A DNA stretch of 64,000 nucleotides from Darksidea phi (GCA_030770425.1 JASJFT010000115.1:62001-126000), one strand, 5' to 3'; counted from the first letter of the stretch, positions 1-9,794 are shown. Made by a program: numbers and translations. The notes: generated by a model from the sequence alone, not told the origin.

Positions 1-853
1 TGGGCGCCGTGATACCTGCAGAGCTGTTCCCATCTTGGTTGACGCATGAGGCGCGGATAACGCATTCAATGGCGTCGCCGTCCTGGAGCGCTTTGCTCAG
101 GGGTTTGAGCATGACGGCTGCGAAGCCTTCGCCTCGGGCGTAGCCATCTGCGCTTGCGTCCCACATCCTACTCCGACCCGTTGGCGACAACATCCTGAGC
201 TTCGACTCGAAGATATAGGCCTCGGGTCCAAGTAGCAAGTTGGCGCCAGCCACTATAGCGACCTGGGAGCCCTGCTGCAGACTGCCGATCGCCTGGTGCA
301 CGGCGACGAGACTCGACGAACAAGCAGTGTCGATTGTCATCGATGGCCCTCTCCAGTCGAAGAAATAAGAAATCCTGTTCGAAAGGATACTCCTCGCGGT
401 ACCCGTAGCCAAATGTTGCGGCAGCGAACCGACATCGCGAAGTTGCAGCTCATGATAATCTCCACTCATCACGCCTACAAAGACCGACGTATCGGAGCCT
501 GCTAACGCTCCCAGCGTATACCCCGCCGACTCTGTAGTTTCGTGTACGACTTCGAGCAGGAGTCGCTGCTGCGGGTCCATGGCCTCGGCCTCGCGAGGAC
601 TGATATTGAAAAACGATGCGTCAAAGGTCCTGTGGTCCTCATCAAGGAGGTACGATTTCGTGACGTTGGTTGCTCCATGGTAGCCTCCGTTACTCCGGTA
701 GAAACCCGCTGTATTGAACCGGGTGGGTGGAATATCCCGCAAGAGATCTTTCGGGTTCTTGAGAAGCTCCCATAATCGCGCCGGCGACGACGCGCCGGGG
801 AATCGACATGCGGTGCCGATGACGGCTGTAGGTTCGGGGATATTCGATTGCAT
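1..853 (-). CDS. Highly reducing PKS or PKS-NRPS, N-terminal ketosynthase part (partial)
   Basis: The open frame runs from an ATG at 853 off the left edge without a stop, giving 284 residues. It is the start of a beta-ketoacyl synthase domain: an N-terminal [11 protein letters not shown] block, then [15 protein letters not shown] near residue 95, then the catalytic cysteine C178 in DTACSSSL, then YARGEGF near 250. The order and wording match iterative fungal highly reducing PKSs, closest from memory to the PKS-NRPS clade (cytochalasan, ACE1 type). The catalytic histidines and all later domains (AT, DH, MT, KR, ACP, any NRPS) lie outside the window, so reducing state and product cannot be read. 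No intron is seen. It is divergent from the hydrolase at 1219 with 365 bp between them, as expected for co-regulated cluster genes. Family is certain; the sub-clade is inference. Confidence 0.93.
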   Translation of the reverse strand, partial: MQSNIPEPTAVIGTACRFPGASSPARLWELLKNPKDLLRDIPPTRFNTAGFYRSNGGYHGATNVTKSYLLDEDHRTFDASFFNISPREAEAMDPQQRLLLEVVHETTESAGYTLGALAGSDTSVFVGVMSGDYHELQLRDVGSLPQHLATGTARSILSNRISYFFDWRGPSMTIDTACSSSLVAVHQAIGSLQQGSQVAIVAGANLLLGPEAYIFESKLRMLSPTGRSRMWDASADGYARGEGFAAVMLKPLSKALQDGDAIECVIRASCVNQDGNSSAGITAP

Positions 854-1218
854 ATCGGATAGCGATAGTGCTGCAACAATTTGGTTGGCCCCACCGATGT
901 AGATGCGCAAGATGTATCTGGGTGCGTATTGTGTAGTTGTGGATCGGCAAAGGCGGAATGACTCCTGGCCAATAAACCGGTCCTATTTCCTTACAAGAAG
1001 CAGCCAATCGTTCAAAAGTCGGAATTGCCTTTTTCGTAGGTGCTTCTTTTTCGGCGGCGTGCGGCGCCGAATTCTCGGGGCATCGAGACAGCCAGCCAAG
1101 ACTAGAATGGTAGAACGCCAGCCAGCACGAGAATAGTAGAAACGAGTCCCAGGAACGTTAGAAAGCTACCTCTTGATAGTCATCCCAAATCCGCAGGGAG
1201 CCCAAGCCCACCGCAACC
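854..1218. promoter_or_regulatory. Shared divergent promoter of PKS and hydrolase
   Basis: This 365-bp gap separates two divergent start codons. It holds an imperfect direct repeat of about 26 bp at 1091-1116 and 1117-1143 (both copies begin gccagcca). There is also an inverted TCG-N6-CGA at about 1075-1086 and a cggcgccg palindrome near 1064. Paired CGG/TCG half-sites are typical targets of fungal Zn2Cys6 activators; that these are operators is inference. Confidence 0.45.
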
Positions 1219-2493
1219 ATGGCCAACATGTTCCGCTCCGCCTTTTTCAACTTCGAATTCCTCCGCGTCCTAAACGCCGCACCCTTCCAAGCAGCAGATA
1301 TCGGCGAATGCTGGGAAGCCGCGGCAATCATCAAAGACGGCGACCCCGAAAGCTGGTATCGCGCGTGGCAAAGAACCGCAGAACGAACGCTGGTTCTCGC
1401 CAAAGAAGCGGCCCTCGCCCACGACAAGGAAGCAGAACGATGGTGCCTCCTCCGCAGCTGGAACTATCTCCGGGCTAGCGAATCGCTACTGCGTTTGAAT
1501 TGCAACGCGGATACCAGACTTCTATCCGTGTCGCAAAAGGCAGTGGATGTTTTTTACCAGGGCATCCTCCTGCTCGATAGCGACGTCCACCGCTTGGAGA
1601 TTCCATTCGAGGACTATCACCTCCCCGCCTACCTCTACATGCCCACGTGCGAAAGCCGGAAACCGGGCAAGATCCCGCTCATCATCCACACAGCCGGGTT
1701 CGACTCGTCGCAGGAAGAACTTTACTTTTTCGTAGCGGCCGGCGCAAGGACGAGAGGGTACGCGGTGCTGACGTTTGAGGGGCCAGGGCAGGGCCTCGTA
1801 CTGCGCAAGCTGGGCAAACACATGCGACCAGACTGGGAAGTCGTTACGTCGTCGGTGATAGATTACCTCGAGGAACTGAGCGTGAAGCGCCCCGAGCTTG
1901 AACTCGACTTGGCTCGGCTGTCGTTAACGGGGAACTCGATGGGGGGCTACTTCGTGCTTCGTGGCGCTGCGGATGCCCGCGTGAAGGCCTGCATCAGTGT
2001 CGACGGCTTCTACGACGTGTGGCTGTTTACTGAGTCGCGGCTACCCAAGTGGTTGACTGTAGGCTGGGAGAAGGGCTACCTAGGCGACTGGGTGGTGAAC
2101 GCCCTAGTCGGACTCTCTGCGAAGCTCAATTTCCAGACCGCGTGGGAGTTCTACCACTCCATGTGGGTGTACGGTGTAGCATCCCCCGCGGATGTGCTCC
2201 GACAGTTCAAACGATACACGCTACGTCTGCCAGAGGGGGGGCAGTGGCTGAGCAAGGTGAGCTGTCCAGTGATGGTGACGGGTGCGGCAGATACGCTATA
2301 TTTCAGCCCGGAGCTGAGTACCGACTTGATTTATGCGAATCTGAAGCATCTCGGGGATGAGAGGAGGACGCTGTGGGTTGCCAAGGGGGTTGGGCAGGGA
2401 GGGCTGCAGGCCAAGATGGGAGCTATGGGAATTGCGCATCAGAGGATGTTTTCCTGGTTGAACGAGCATCTCGACGTTGTTGTAGAGATGTAG
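1219..2493 (+). CDS. Ayg1/OrfZ-type alpha/beta hydrolase
   Basis: Single-exon gene of 424 residues; the ATG sits in a good context (caaccATGg). The nucleophile elbow GNSMGG places the catalytic serine at 240, with candidate Asp358 in GAADTL and His407 in AHQRM. This is the triad layout of the long alpha/beta hydrolases with a helical N-terminal half, such as Ayg1 (polyketide chain shortening) and the hydrolases of PKS-NRPS clusters (OrfZ/PyiE type). A conserved FEGPGQG block is at 186-192. No signal peptide is seen, so a cytosolic enzyme acting on a polyketide or polyketide-amino acid intermediate is expected. Its divergent promoter with a PKS supports a pathway role. Substrate is unknown. 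A generic esterase is the alternative. Confidence 0.85.
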   Translation: MANMFRSAFFNFEFLRVLNAAPFQAADIGECWEAAAIIKDGDPESWYRAWQRTAERTLVLAKEAALAHDKEAERWCLLRSWNYLRASESLLRLNCNADTRLLSVSQKAVDVFYQGILLLDSDVHRLEIPFEDYHLPAYLYMPTCESRKPGKIPLIIHTAGFDSSQEELYFFVAAGARTRGYAVLTFEGPGQGLVLRKLGKHMRPDWEVVTSSVIDYLEELSVKRPELELDLARLSLTGNSMGGYFVLRGAADARVKACISVDGFYDVWLFTESRLPKWLTVGWEKGYLGDWVVNALVGLSAKLNFQTAWEFYHSMWVYGVASPADVLRQFKRYTLRLPEGGQWLSKVSCPVMVTGAADTLYFSPELSTDLIYANLKHLGDERRTLWVAKGVGQGGLQAKMGAMGIAHQRMFSWLNEHLDVVVEM

Positions 2494-2794
2494 ATGGAAT
2501 ATATCACGAGGATGGGATGGTTGAATAAACTCGTCGTCTTCATTGATGGGTGCTAAGCTAGGTTGCACGGACGGTAAGCTAGGTAGCGCTATGCCACCGA
2601 AAGCAGGAATGATGACACAGCGATCCTTCCGGTGGGGGAGGGGGATCTACACAATAATTGTAGGAAGACACTACCTACAATACAATACGAGGTAGAGGCG
2701 GGCCAAGCTTAGCAAGGCCAAGAGCCATGGCGCCAAACTAGTGTATCAAATGGTCTTGATAGTCTATTCGTACCTCACGTCCCCTCGTCCCCAC
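2494..2794. other. Intergenic, convergent 3' ends
   Basis: These 301 bp lie between the 3' ends of the hydrolase and the membrane protein gene. They contain short imperfect repeats (for example gctaggttg/gctaggtag near 2558-2585) but no reading frame or RNA I can support. Confidence 0.5.
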
Positions 2795-3286
2795 TCACAG
2801 GACCCTGAGCGCCGCGACAATGAAGCAGACCCACGCCGGGAAATCCGTCGTCAGCGCCCGGATCCAGTTCAATTCCAGCCAGACTTCCATCGAGTGGACC
2901 GAGTTGCCGCGGGGGACGTTGTTTTTGATGTCGGCGAGGAGTTTCAGCGCACGCTTGGCGTAGATGGCGATATGCCCGAGGCTGAAGAGGAAGCCGAGCA
3001 GGTACCACTTAGTCGCGCTAGCGGCGTAGAGCTGGTCGCGGGCGAGGATCAGGTTGAGCAGCGCTGACAGGTAATTTGCGGGATAGCCCAGCAGGATGAC
3101 CCAGCGGCCTCGCCGGCCCCAGAGCTGGAACCACGAGGGGAGGTTGACGTTTGCTTGCTCGCGGTATGAAGGGCGGGTCCAGGTACCAAGGAAGATGTGC
3201 TCGTCGACGCCGAACATGAGGGTGACGGTCGACGAGAGCACGGGGAAGAGGCGGACCAAGCGCAGCGCAGCGGTGAAGATGGACAT
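2795..3286 (-). CDS. Small four-helix membrane protein, DUF1772-like
   Basis: 163 residues from the ATG at 3286. Longer upstream frames are proline/serine-rich and unconvincing. Four hydrophobic segments are visible: about 5-25, 65-87, 95-112 and 143-162. Between helices 1 and 2 lies a polar loop with FGVDEHIFLG and a tryptophan-rich stretch. Size, helix number and a terminal W-x-x-LN-x-x-R block resemble the DUF1772 family, which includes anthrone oxygenase-like proteins and is common in fungal secondary-metabolite clusters. Assignment is tentative: no catalytic residue was identified. Its position between hydrolase and amidohydrolase would fit a cluster accessory role. Confidence 0.6.
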   Translation of the reverse strand: MSIFTAALRLVRLFPVLSSTVTLMFGVDEHIFLGTWTRPSYREQANVNLPSWFQLWGRRGRWVILLGYPANYLSALLNLILARDQLYAASATKWYLLGFLFSLGHIAIYAKRALKLLADIKNNVPRGNSVHSMEVWLELNWIRALTTDFPAWVCFIVAALRVL

Positions 3287-3582
3287 GATTGGGAAGGTGC
3301 AATGAGGATGAGGACGAGGACGAGGACCAAAGGAGAAGCTGGCGTTTGTGACGGGCACGGAGGAAAGAGGACGAGGCGGACGGTGAAGGATGCAGAAGAA
3401 GTGCTGGGCATAGAACAACAAACGGCAGTGCGGCGCCGCGGAGACGGCTCAAAGCCCCCAACGGCTGCGCCGCATACGTCGCCGCGTCGTGTTGCGTCGT
3501 TTCGCGTCGATATTGTCAGATCCGAAGGTTCGGCACGAGGGGCAAAGTAGCGGCAGGCAACAGGCACGGTGACACCAATACC
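3287..3582. promoter_or_regulatory. Divergent intergenic region
   Basis: These 296 bp separate the start codons of the membrane protein and the amidohydrolase. There is a purine-rich run at about 3301-3330 (repeated gaggac/gaggatg) and several CGTCGCCGCGTCGTGTTG-like GC-rich stretches. No defined site is claimed. Confidence 0.3.
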
Positions 3583-4395
3583 GTGCACTCCATGATGGCT
3601 TCGTCGTCCATATTGCTCCGAGGGGGGATTCTGCTGGTGCCCGACGGCGAGACGGACGCGGTCGTGGCTGTGCGCAAACATCTGCTCGTCGTCGCAGACC
3701 GGATTGCTTGCATTGGAGAGGATATCGACCTGGCCAAGTACGAGGCGCTGGACGCGGTCGAGGTCGACTGTTCGGCCAAGATTGTCTCCCCCGGCTTCAT
3801 CGACACGCACCACCACCTGTGGCAGACGCAGCTCAAGGGCCAGCATGCCGACGACACGGTGCTCGACTACATGGCTTCGGGCAATTTGTCGGCGTCTTTC
3901 TTCACCCCGGCCGACGTCTTCTGGGGCCAGCTGGGCGGGGCGCTCGAGGCCATGGACGCGGGGATAACGACGGTCGTGGACCATGCCCACATGAACTACA
4001 GCGCCGACCACTGCGACCACGGGCTTGCGGCGACGCTCGCGTCGGGGGTGCGATCCGTCTTTTGCTACACACCCACGCCGCTCGTCGAGAGCTGGACTCC
4101 GCGCCTCGGCCTGGTGCCGGCCATCCTCCAGCCGTGGCATCTGCCGCAGCTCAGGCGCCTCCGCTCGCTGCTGGCCGACCACGCCCGCGTCGCGCTGGGC
4201 TTCGCCTTCGACGGCTTCGCCTTTCTGTCCGCGCCCGACACGCACGACCTCTTCGACGCGGTGCGCGCGGCCGGCGTGCGATGCATCACGTCGCACGCGT
4301 TTGGCAACCCTCTGCTGGGCACCGGGCCGGGCGCCGTGAGTGCCCTGGAGGCGGCGGGGGTGCTGGGCCCTGACGTCATCGTCGCGGAAGTCTTC
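3583..4395 (+). pseudogene. Amidohydrolase (guanine deaminase/chlorohydrolase-like), 3' truncated
   Basis: From an ATG at 3583 (a second at 3592) the frame encodes the N-terminal 60 percent of a TrzA/AtzA/guanine-deaminase-type metal-dependent amidohydrolase. It has a beta-strand start, then SPGFIDTHHHLWQTQLKG with the metal-binding HxH pair near residues 74-76, then TTVVDHAH near 130 and the third histidine in ITSHAFGN near 236. Homology-like sequence stops after DVIVAEV near residue 270. The frame then continues for about 150 residues of low-complexity, compositionally different sequence to a stop at 4840. The final histidine and catalytic aspartate region are missing; full-length relatives are about 450-480 residues. 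This looks like a recombination or deletion breakpoint near 4390, so the product is probably inactive. Confidence 0.7.
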
Positions 4396-5150
4396 AGCAG
4401 GCAGTCTCCTGACCATTGTTTCTCAACTTTATCTTCGACCAGAACCAGAAATAAACAAACCTCACACCCCCGTTCATCTCAATTTCCACATCGCGCATCT
4501 CAAACGCGCATCTCAAACGCGCAATTTACAGTCAGCATCCCGCCCCGTTCTGATTCGCCCATCGAGCCCGCCACACACACTCCGGCTGATCCTCTCGCTT
4601 ACGGAAGTCCGTACGGATTTCATGCGGACCCTCCCAACGGCGTGGTGCGTTTCATGAGGAGGAAGGACTGCGGAGGAGCGGATTTAGTCATCTTTTGCGT
4701 GCGTACTCGTGTCGTGAAATTGGTAAGAAGGCGCGCCTCTGATTGGGTGGTTCGGAGTGGGTCGGCGGACCCGGAGATGTGTTATGTTTTGTTTGAGGTC
4801 GTAGCATTTGGACGAGTAGAATGGCGTAAGTTGTTTTACTGATTTAAGGTTCTGATAATTAGGAGAATTTTTTGAGTGGGGCGGGACGGATGGCGGAGGG
4901 TTGGATGGACTAGGTCAGTGGGCTGGTATAAAGGCTTGAGGGAGGTATGTGTTCTTGTTTCACCAAGCAATCTACATTCGCCTTACAGTCCAGAACTACT
5001 TCTTTCAGCCTTCAGTCCTTCTTTTCGAGTATACTTTGAGTCATTCATATTCAACTTCGTACCGTGTACGCAATTATCTGTCCAGTTCCTTTTGAGTTTT
5101 ACGCAATCCTTCCAAGCCGAACCCATTCATTACTATCCTTCACAACAGCC
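4396..5150. other. Breakpoint-to-promoter region upstream of chitosanase gene
   Basis: This stretch follows the amidohydrolase break. It includes short direct duplications (cgcatctcaaa twice near 4493-4516) and becomes pyrimidine-rich towards 5150, like a fungal promoter and 5' UTR. A TATA-like ggtataaa occurs at 4924. No gene is seen apart from the read-through of the broken frame. Confidence 0.45.
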
Positions 5151-6178
5151 ATGCGTTCCTCAACCTCCCTCGCTCTCGCCCTCGCTGCTGCAGCAACAGC
5201 CCGCGAGATCCCCGCAAGTCTCAAAGCCTTCTACGAGGCGAACCTTGTACGTCCTACCTACACCCCTCCTATCCCACCTCCAAACATCTACTAACATCCA
5301 AAAAGCAAGGCCCTTGCGCCAATCCCATCTCCTCCCCCTACTCCGACGGCCAAGGCTCCTCTGGCACAGTGTACTGCCAGGACCCCACATCCAAGGCCAT
5401 CTTTCTCAAAAGTGAGGGTGGCTACACCAACGTAGACATTGACTGCGATGGTGCTGGCGCCGGCACTGGCGACTGTAGCAACGATCAATCCGGGCAGTCC
5501 ATCACAGCGTGGGTGGACGACGTAGTGAAGCTATCGGGCGGCGCTATCAAGGATTTGAACACCCATCATCATACTTTTGTGGTATTTGGAAACGAGTCAC
5601 CTAGATTCGACCCCACCAAATTTGGCATCGAGCCGTTGAGCGTGATGGCGGTTGTATGTGGAGACAAGTACATCCTTGGTATAATGGGCGATAGCAACGG
5701 CGCCGATCTCGTAGGTGAAGCATCAATCAGTCTGGCCAAAATGTGCTTCCCCGATGAGAAGATTACAGGGGATTCCGGACACTCGGGTAACGATGTCATG
5801 TTCCTGGCGTTCCCTGGTAAAGACGCGGTGCCGCAGGACGCAGAGTGGGGCACGGAAGATGCGGAGGTTTTCGAGAAGAGCCTTTGGGCAACGGGCGATG
5901 CTTTGCTCGAGACTTTGGGGCAGGGCGTAGGAAGTGGGACTGAGGGCGGGTGGAATGGCACGATTACAACAGGGACTCCGGGTCCGACTGGGACTAGGCC
6001 CGCTAAGCCGACGAAGACGAAGACTGCGAAATCGACGAAGACGAAGACGAAGACTGCGAAATCGACGAAGACGAAGACGGTCGAGATGGAGACGGAGACT
6101 GCGATTGCAGATGAGGAGGATGAGGATGAGGAGTTTGAGAAGCGGGCAGCTGCTAGCAGGGTCTTCCGGAGGTTTTGA
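5151..6178 (+). CDS. Secreted GH75 chitosanase with Lys/Thr-rich C-terminal tail
   Basis: Two exons, 5151-5246 and 5306-6178, joined over a 59-bp intron (GTACGT donor, ctaac branch at 5291, aaaag acceptor), give 322 residues. A signal peptide (about 1-18, alanine-rich core) precedes the glycoside hydrolase 75 fold. Visible family blocks are NVDIDCDG at 73-80, FGIEPLSVMAVVCG, GDSNG and VGEASISLA. By spacing, Asp160 and Glu169 correspond to the catalytic pair of GH75, which endo-hydrolyses chitosan. After the domain (about 240 onward) comes a repeated PTKTKTAKSTKTKT tail, then an acidic run and a terminal EKR dibasic site followed by a short arginine-rich end. The tail is unusual for the family and may bind wall polymers or be cleaved by a Kex2-like protease (inference). 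Confidence 0.88.
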
Positions 6179-6450
6179 GTGTAGGCTACAGCTACTTTGT
6201 GATTTTTCGCTTCAAAATTATGGCATTCTTTGGAGTTGTCGGGAATTTGGAATTGCAGATTGGCGTTGTCGCATTTAGATCCTAGCTCAATCGTCCAATG
6301 GATTACGCATCCTGAGGGCCTTCGTTATTCTATCCGGTGACGAAAGCAAAGAAGTCGCCTGCTCCTGATCGACGTCGAGGAGGTTCACTCCGTGCTAGAG
6401 ACGCTATCAGCTGGGGTCCTGTATGAAGTCGCTTTACTTCAAGAGGTACG
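6179..6450. other. Intergenic between chitosanase and repeat block
   Basis: Unremarkable sequence between the chitosanase stop and a decayed element. Nothing gene-like is seen. Confidence 0.4.
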
Positions 6451-7071
6451 GTGACAAAGCCTACTACTCGCACCCTACGCAACAGAATTATCCCTTGTAA
6501 CGCGCCTTTACCAAGGGCTTATAACCATATATCACTTCGAAGGCCTGTGACAAGTTCCAATGGACGCCACATGCAAGCTGATCCCGAAGACCATGAACAA
6601 GGGACCGAAGATGTATCCGAAGCTTCAGAGCCTACGAGCGACCTAGAAAGCCCTCTCTTTGTTTCCGAGGGAGAAGAGCCTTCGAACCAAGCGCACGAGC
6701 AAATAGGTAACAGAGAGCAAGTAGGTTCTCCCAACCCTAACGGAGTTTTTGTGAAACCTATAATGGAAGGCGTCGAGCCTTAGCCACCTGAAGGAAGCGT
6801 TGTATCCGAAACGGATCTCACTATCCTTAGTACCGATGATCTACCTCTGGATAGCTACTTCGTATAAGCTTTCCTTAACAATAGTAGTTCGGTGAATCAT
6901 CTAGAGGATCCCTTTAATATGAGTGGTGGGAGGTTTAGAGCCGAGGCGTCTCCTGTATCTGATATGTATTCTCCTGTATCTGATATGTATTCTCCTGTAT
7001 CTGATATGTATTCTCCTGTGTCTGATATGTATTCTTCTGCATCCACTATGGAACAATTGTCTCATCTTTGA
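6451..7071 (+). pseudogene. Decayed transposon-type ORF with SPVSDMY tandem repeats
   Basis: One frame can be followed from about 6451 to a TGA at 7071 through two internal stops, TAG at 6781 and TAA at 6865. Both could be former CAG/CAA codons, as RIP would produce. The predicted protein is acidic and polar (EDVSEASEPTSDLE), has no recognisable domain and ends in four copies of SPVSDMY followed by a weaker fifth. There is no ATG near its start (first codon GTG), so it is a fragment. Composition and surroundings suggest part of a retroelement polyprotein, but no integrase or reverse transcriptase motif was found. Confidence 0.45.
6949..7032. repeat. 21-bp tandem repeat, four copies
   Basis: Four head-to-tail 21-bp units (6949-6969, 6970-6990, 6991-7011, 7012-7032), the first three identical and the fourth with one substitution. 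The unit is a multiple of three and keeps the frame of the decayed ORF, encoding SPVSDMY. Confidence 0.95.
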
Positions 7072-7140
7072 TAGGGGCAAACAGTCTCAAATTGTCTCAT
7101 CCTTGATCGGGCTAAATAGTACGTTTTTGGCCTTATCAAG

Positions 7141-7860
7141 GATAAGATAAAAAAAAAAAAATAGAAAAAAATAGATTTAATATTTTATAGCTTTTTTTAA
7201 TTTATTAATATTATAATACCTAAAAAGTAGAAAAATATAATAATTAAAATTTACTCTATTCTCTACTTAAACTATACTCTATATAATACTCGGTCTCCTC
7301 TTCTTCTTTTCCTCGAGCTCAGCGGCTAGCTTATATCGAGCTCAGGAGTTGGCTAATATAGAGCTCAGCGGCTGGCTTATATTAAGCTTAGTAGCTAGCC
7401 TATATCGACTTAGGAGGGTGCCTTACTTAGTCGTATAAACTATATAGTTCTTATTATATTACTACGAAGGAGGAGTGAGAGGGTAAGTATAAAGTATTAA
7501 GGTTGTTGAGTATATGACGTAGAAGATTTCACGTACTAGTATGTGAATACCCGCGAACACCCGCACGCCCTTAATACTACCCAACGACCTCAGCCAGCTA
7601 CTGAGCTCGATATAGGCCAGCCGCTGAGCTCTGCATCAGCCAGCTCCTGAGCTCGATATCAGCTAGTTACTGAGCCTCATACTAAGCCTGATACTGAGCC
7701 TAATACTGAGCCTAGTACTATACCTAATACTATGCCTAATACTGTGCCTGATACTATACCCCGATTCTTAATAAGTGTGTACTTATTAAGGATAAGGACG
7801 CCCTCATCAAGGATAGGGGTTTGCCTCATCAAGGATGAGGACCCGGTACCATAGTGCACT
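7141..7860. repeat. AT-rich RIP-like block with inverted arrays of a gagctcagcggctggc motif
   Basis: An A/T-only stretch (7150-7270) is followed by about 105 bp of units built on gagctcagcggctggc (7312-7416). About 170 bp further on, the same units recur in the opposite orientation at 7585-7760 (gccagccgctgagctc), grading into 13-bp units (gagcctaatact and variants). The same composite array occurs at 48866-49083. This identifies a dispersed, RIP-degraded repeat family; no coding capacity remains. Confidence 0.8.
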
Positions 7861-7883
7861 TTATACAAACGCAGAACAAAAAA

Positions 7884-9698
7884 CTATTTGGAACGGACAC
7901 TGAGATATTCGGCCCACGCCTTGCCGAGATCAGCGGGTCGAAAGGGTGCGAAGAAGTTGCGCAACCATCCTTTTTGGCGGTGTGCTGTCACGCCCATCTC
8001 GTCAAGCAGGGAATCGACGTACGGGACGCCGTCAAAGGCCACATAATTTCCCAGCTCACCATTCGACAGATATCGTCTGCGACACCAGGCGATCCATGTG
8101 GAGATGTCGCGTTCCCGCTCTGCGTGTGAAGGGAGTTTGATGTGGTGGTCGAAGAACGCCACTGCCCACATGGCCTGAGCTTCTGCGCCGAAGAGTTTGT
8201 TTGCTACGGTAATATGGTTCATGAAGAGGACCGTGTCGTCATGCAGGGGCGCCATACCTTTGTAGAGCCGGTATGGCGTCCTCGTTTCGTAGACGTGTGG
8301 GTGTGGTGGTGGGTTCCTAAGAATCAGATACTTAGCGAGCACCTTGTCGTCAGCTTCCTTAACGAGCTTCTCCCACTTGGCTGCCGTCTCTTGTGATTCA
8401 TGCTCCTTGGGATAGGGAAGTCCTAGTTGTATGAGGAGGTCCCTGCTGAAGATGTCTAGGCCGCGCTTCCAGCCCGTGCCGCATACGACTGCATCGCACG
8501 GGAAGTGCGTCCCGTCATCGAGATAGAGCTCATTGTCTAGGAGCGCTTTCACACTGGCTCGATGGACTGTGACTTTCTCCGCTACCACATCAAAGAAGTC
8601 CGCGTGGTGGAGTACACCCCCCGTGCCGTTCTGCCAGAAGAGTCTGCAATAGTCAGCTCATGTGTGTTTTCGTCCAGGGAATGATAGACCTACTCAACTT
8701 CGTACTTTAACTTTTCAAGGCCCCTTTCCTTGTAACGCGCCCGCTTCTGCAGTTGCGCATCGGCCTGGCCGAAGATTCTCTTCACAAGGGACACGCCAAA
8801 ATTGGTGCCGTGGAGGAAGCGTGTCCACCATGTATCCTGATTCAAAAACGTCGGCTGCAAGCTCGCCATAACGCGGGATTGCCCCGCAAGCCCAGGGTTC
8901 TCGTATCCAGGCACAGACGCATCTGGAGGCGCAAAGAAGCCTGGGCCAGTGCTCTCGGGACCGGTCTTTCGAATGATCCAGGACACGGTCTTGCCAGCCT
9001 TGGCTGATTCGTAAACCATATCTGCAGCAGACTTTCCGCCGCCAAGAATTATGACATGCTTGATTTTCTCGTTGGTGAGGACGTCGGCTTGACCCCAGTC
9101 TACTGAGTGCATGATGAGACCTGCGAATTTTTCCTTTCCGGGGAGGTTTGGCATCCTGGGCGTGGATGCTTGGCCGTTTGCAACCATGAGCCTTGCCGCG
9201 AAAATGTCTTTCTGTGTTCCACCTTCCTTTGACATGGTGCAAGAAAGCTGCCAGCGGCTGTCAACCTTCTCAACCGACTTGACATTGGTGTTGAATTGCA
9301 CGCGGTCCCGCAGTGAACGTCCAGCAAATTTTCTGTTGTCGGCATAGTCCTCAATATACTTCATCGTATACTTTGCCTTGAACAGGTCGTTCATGGAATC
9401 CTCCGCGGGTGGCCGCTCCATGGGCATGTCAGCGAACTCGGCTGTGCCATAGGCCCATTGGGACCAGAAGCTGGGGTATATTCTCCGCTCGCTCCACACG
9501 CCTCCCACGCAGTAGTCTTGTTCCAGAATCGCGAGATTGGAGTCCGGATGAGCTTCGAGATAGCGTGCCGCCGCAACGAGGCCAGAAAGGCCTACTAGTG
9601 CCGCATGTCAGTCTATGTGCTTTTGCTATAAGGGCTGGAAGCGTACCTGCACCGATGATCACGACGTCGAAACCATTGCCGTCGTTTGAAGGCTGCAT
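7884..9698 (-). CDS. Flavin-containing monooxygenase (FMO/Baeyer-Villiger-like)
   Basis: Three exons (9647-9698, 8694-9591, 7884-8643) with introns of 55 and 50 bp give 569 residues. The ATG at 9698 is used because the longer frame upstream starts with TTG. Splicing of intron 1 at ctagtag restores the FAD-binding GAGLSG at 16-21. The FMO/BVMO fingerprint FxGxxxHxxxW lies at 173-183, a second NADPH-binding LGGGKSAAD follows near 200, and a GTGW block is in exon 3. These residues indicate an NADPH-dependent flavoprotein that hydroxylates or inserts oxygen. It lies on the same side of the assembly scar as the PKS, 7 kb away, so it may be a tailoring enzyme (inference). Nothing reads as broken. 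Confidence 0.88.
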
Positions 9699-9794
9699 AG
9701 CGACCGTGCTGGTTGCGGCGTGAATGGGCAAGAGGTCGTGGTAAGACGACTGCCTAGTCCTGGAACGACCTCAGGCTTTCAGAAATATAGCAAA

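Noticed and set aside
3049..4416. Long 455-codon minus frame opposite the amidohydrolase
   Set aside because: Arg/Val/Gly-rich antisense frame caused by high GC in the sense gene; it spans two genes and shows no domain.
7677..7868. 63-codon ORF with VLGIVLGSVLG repeats
   Set aside because: Product of the tandem 13-bp repeat array, not a gene.
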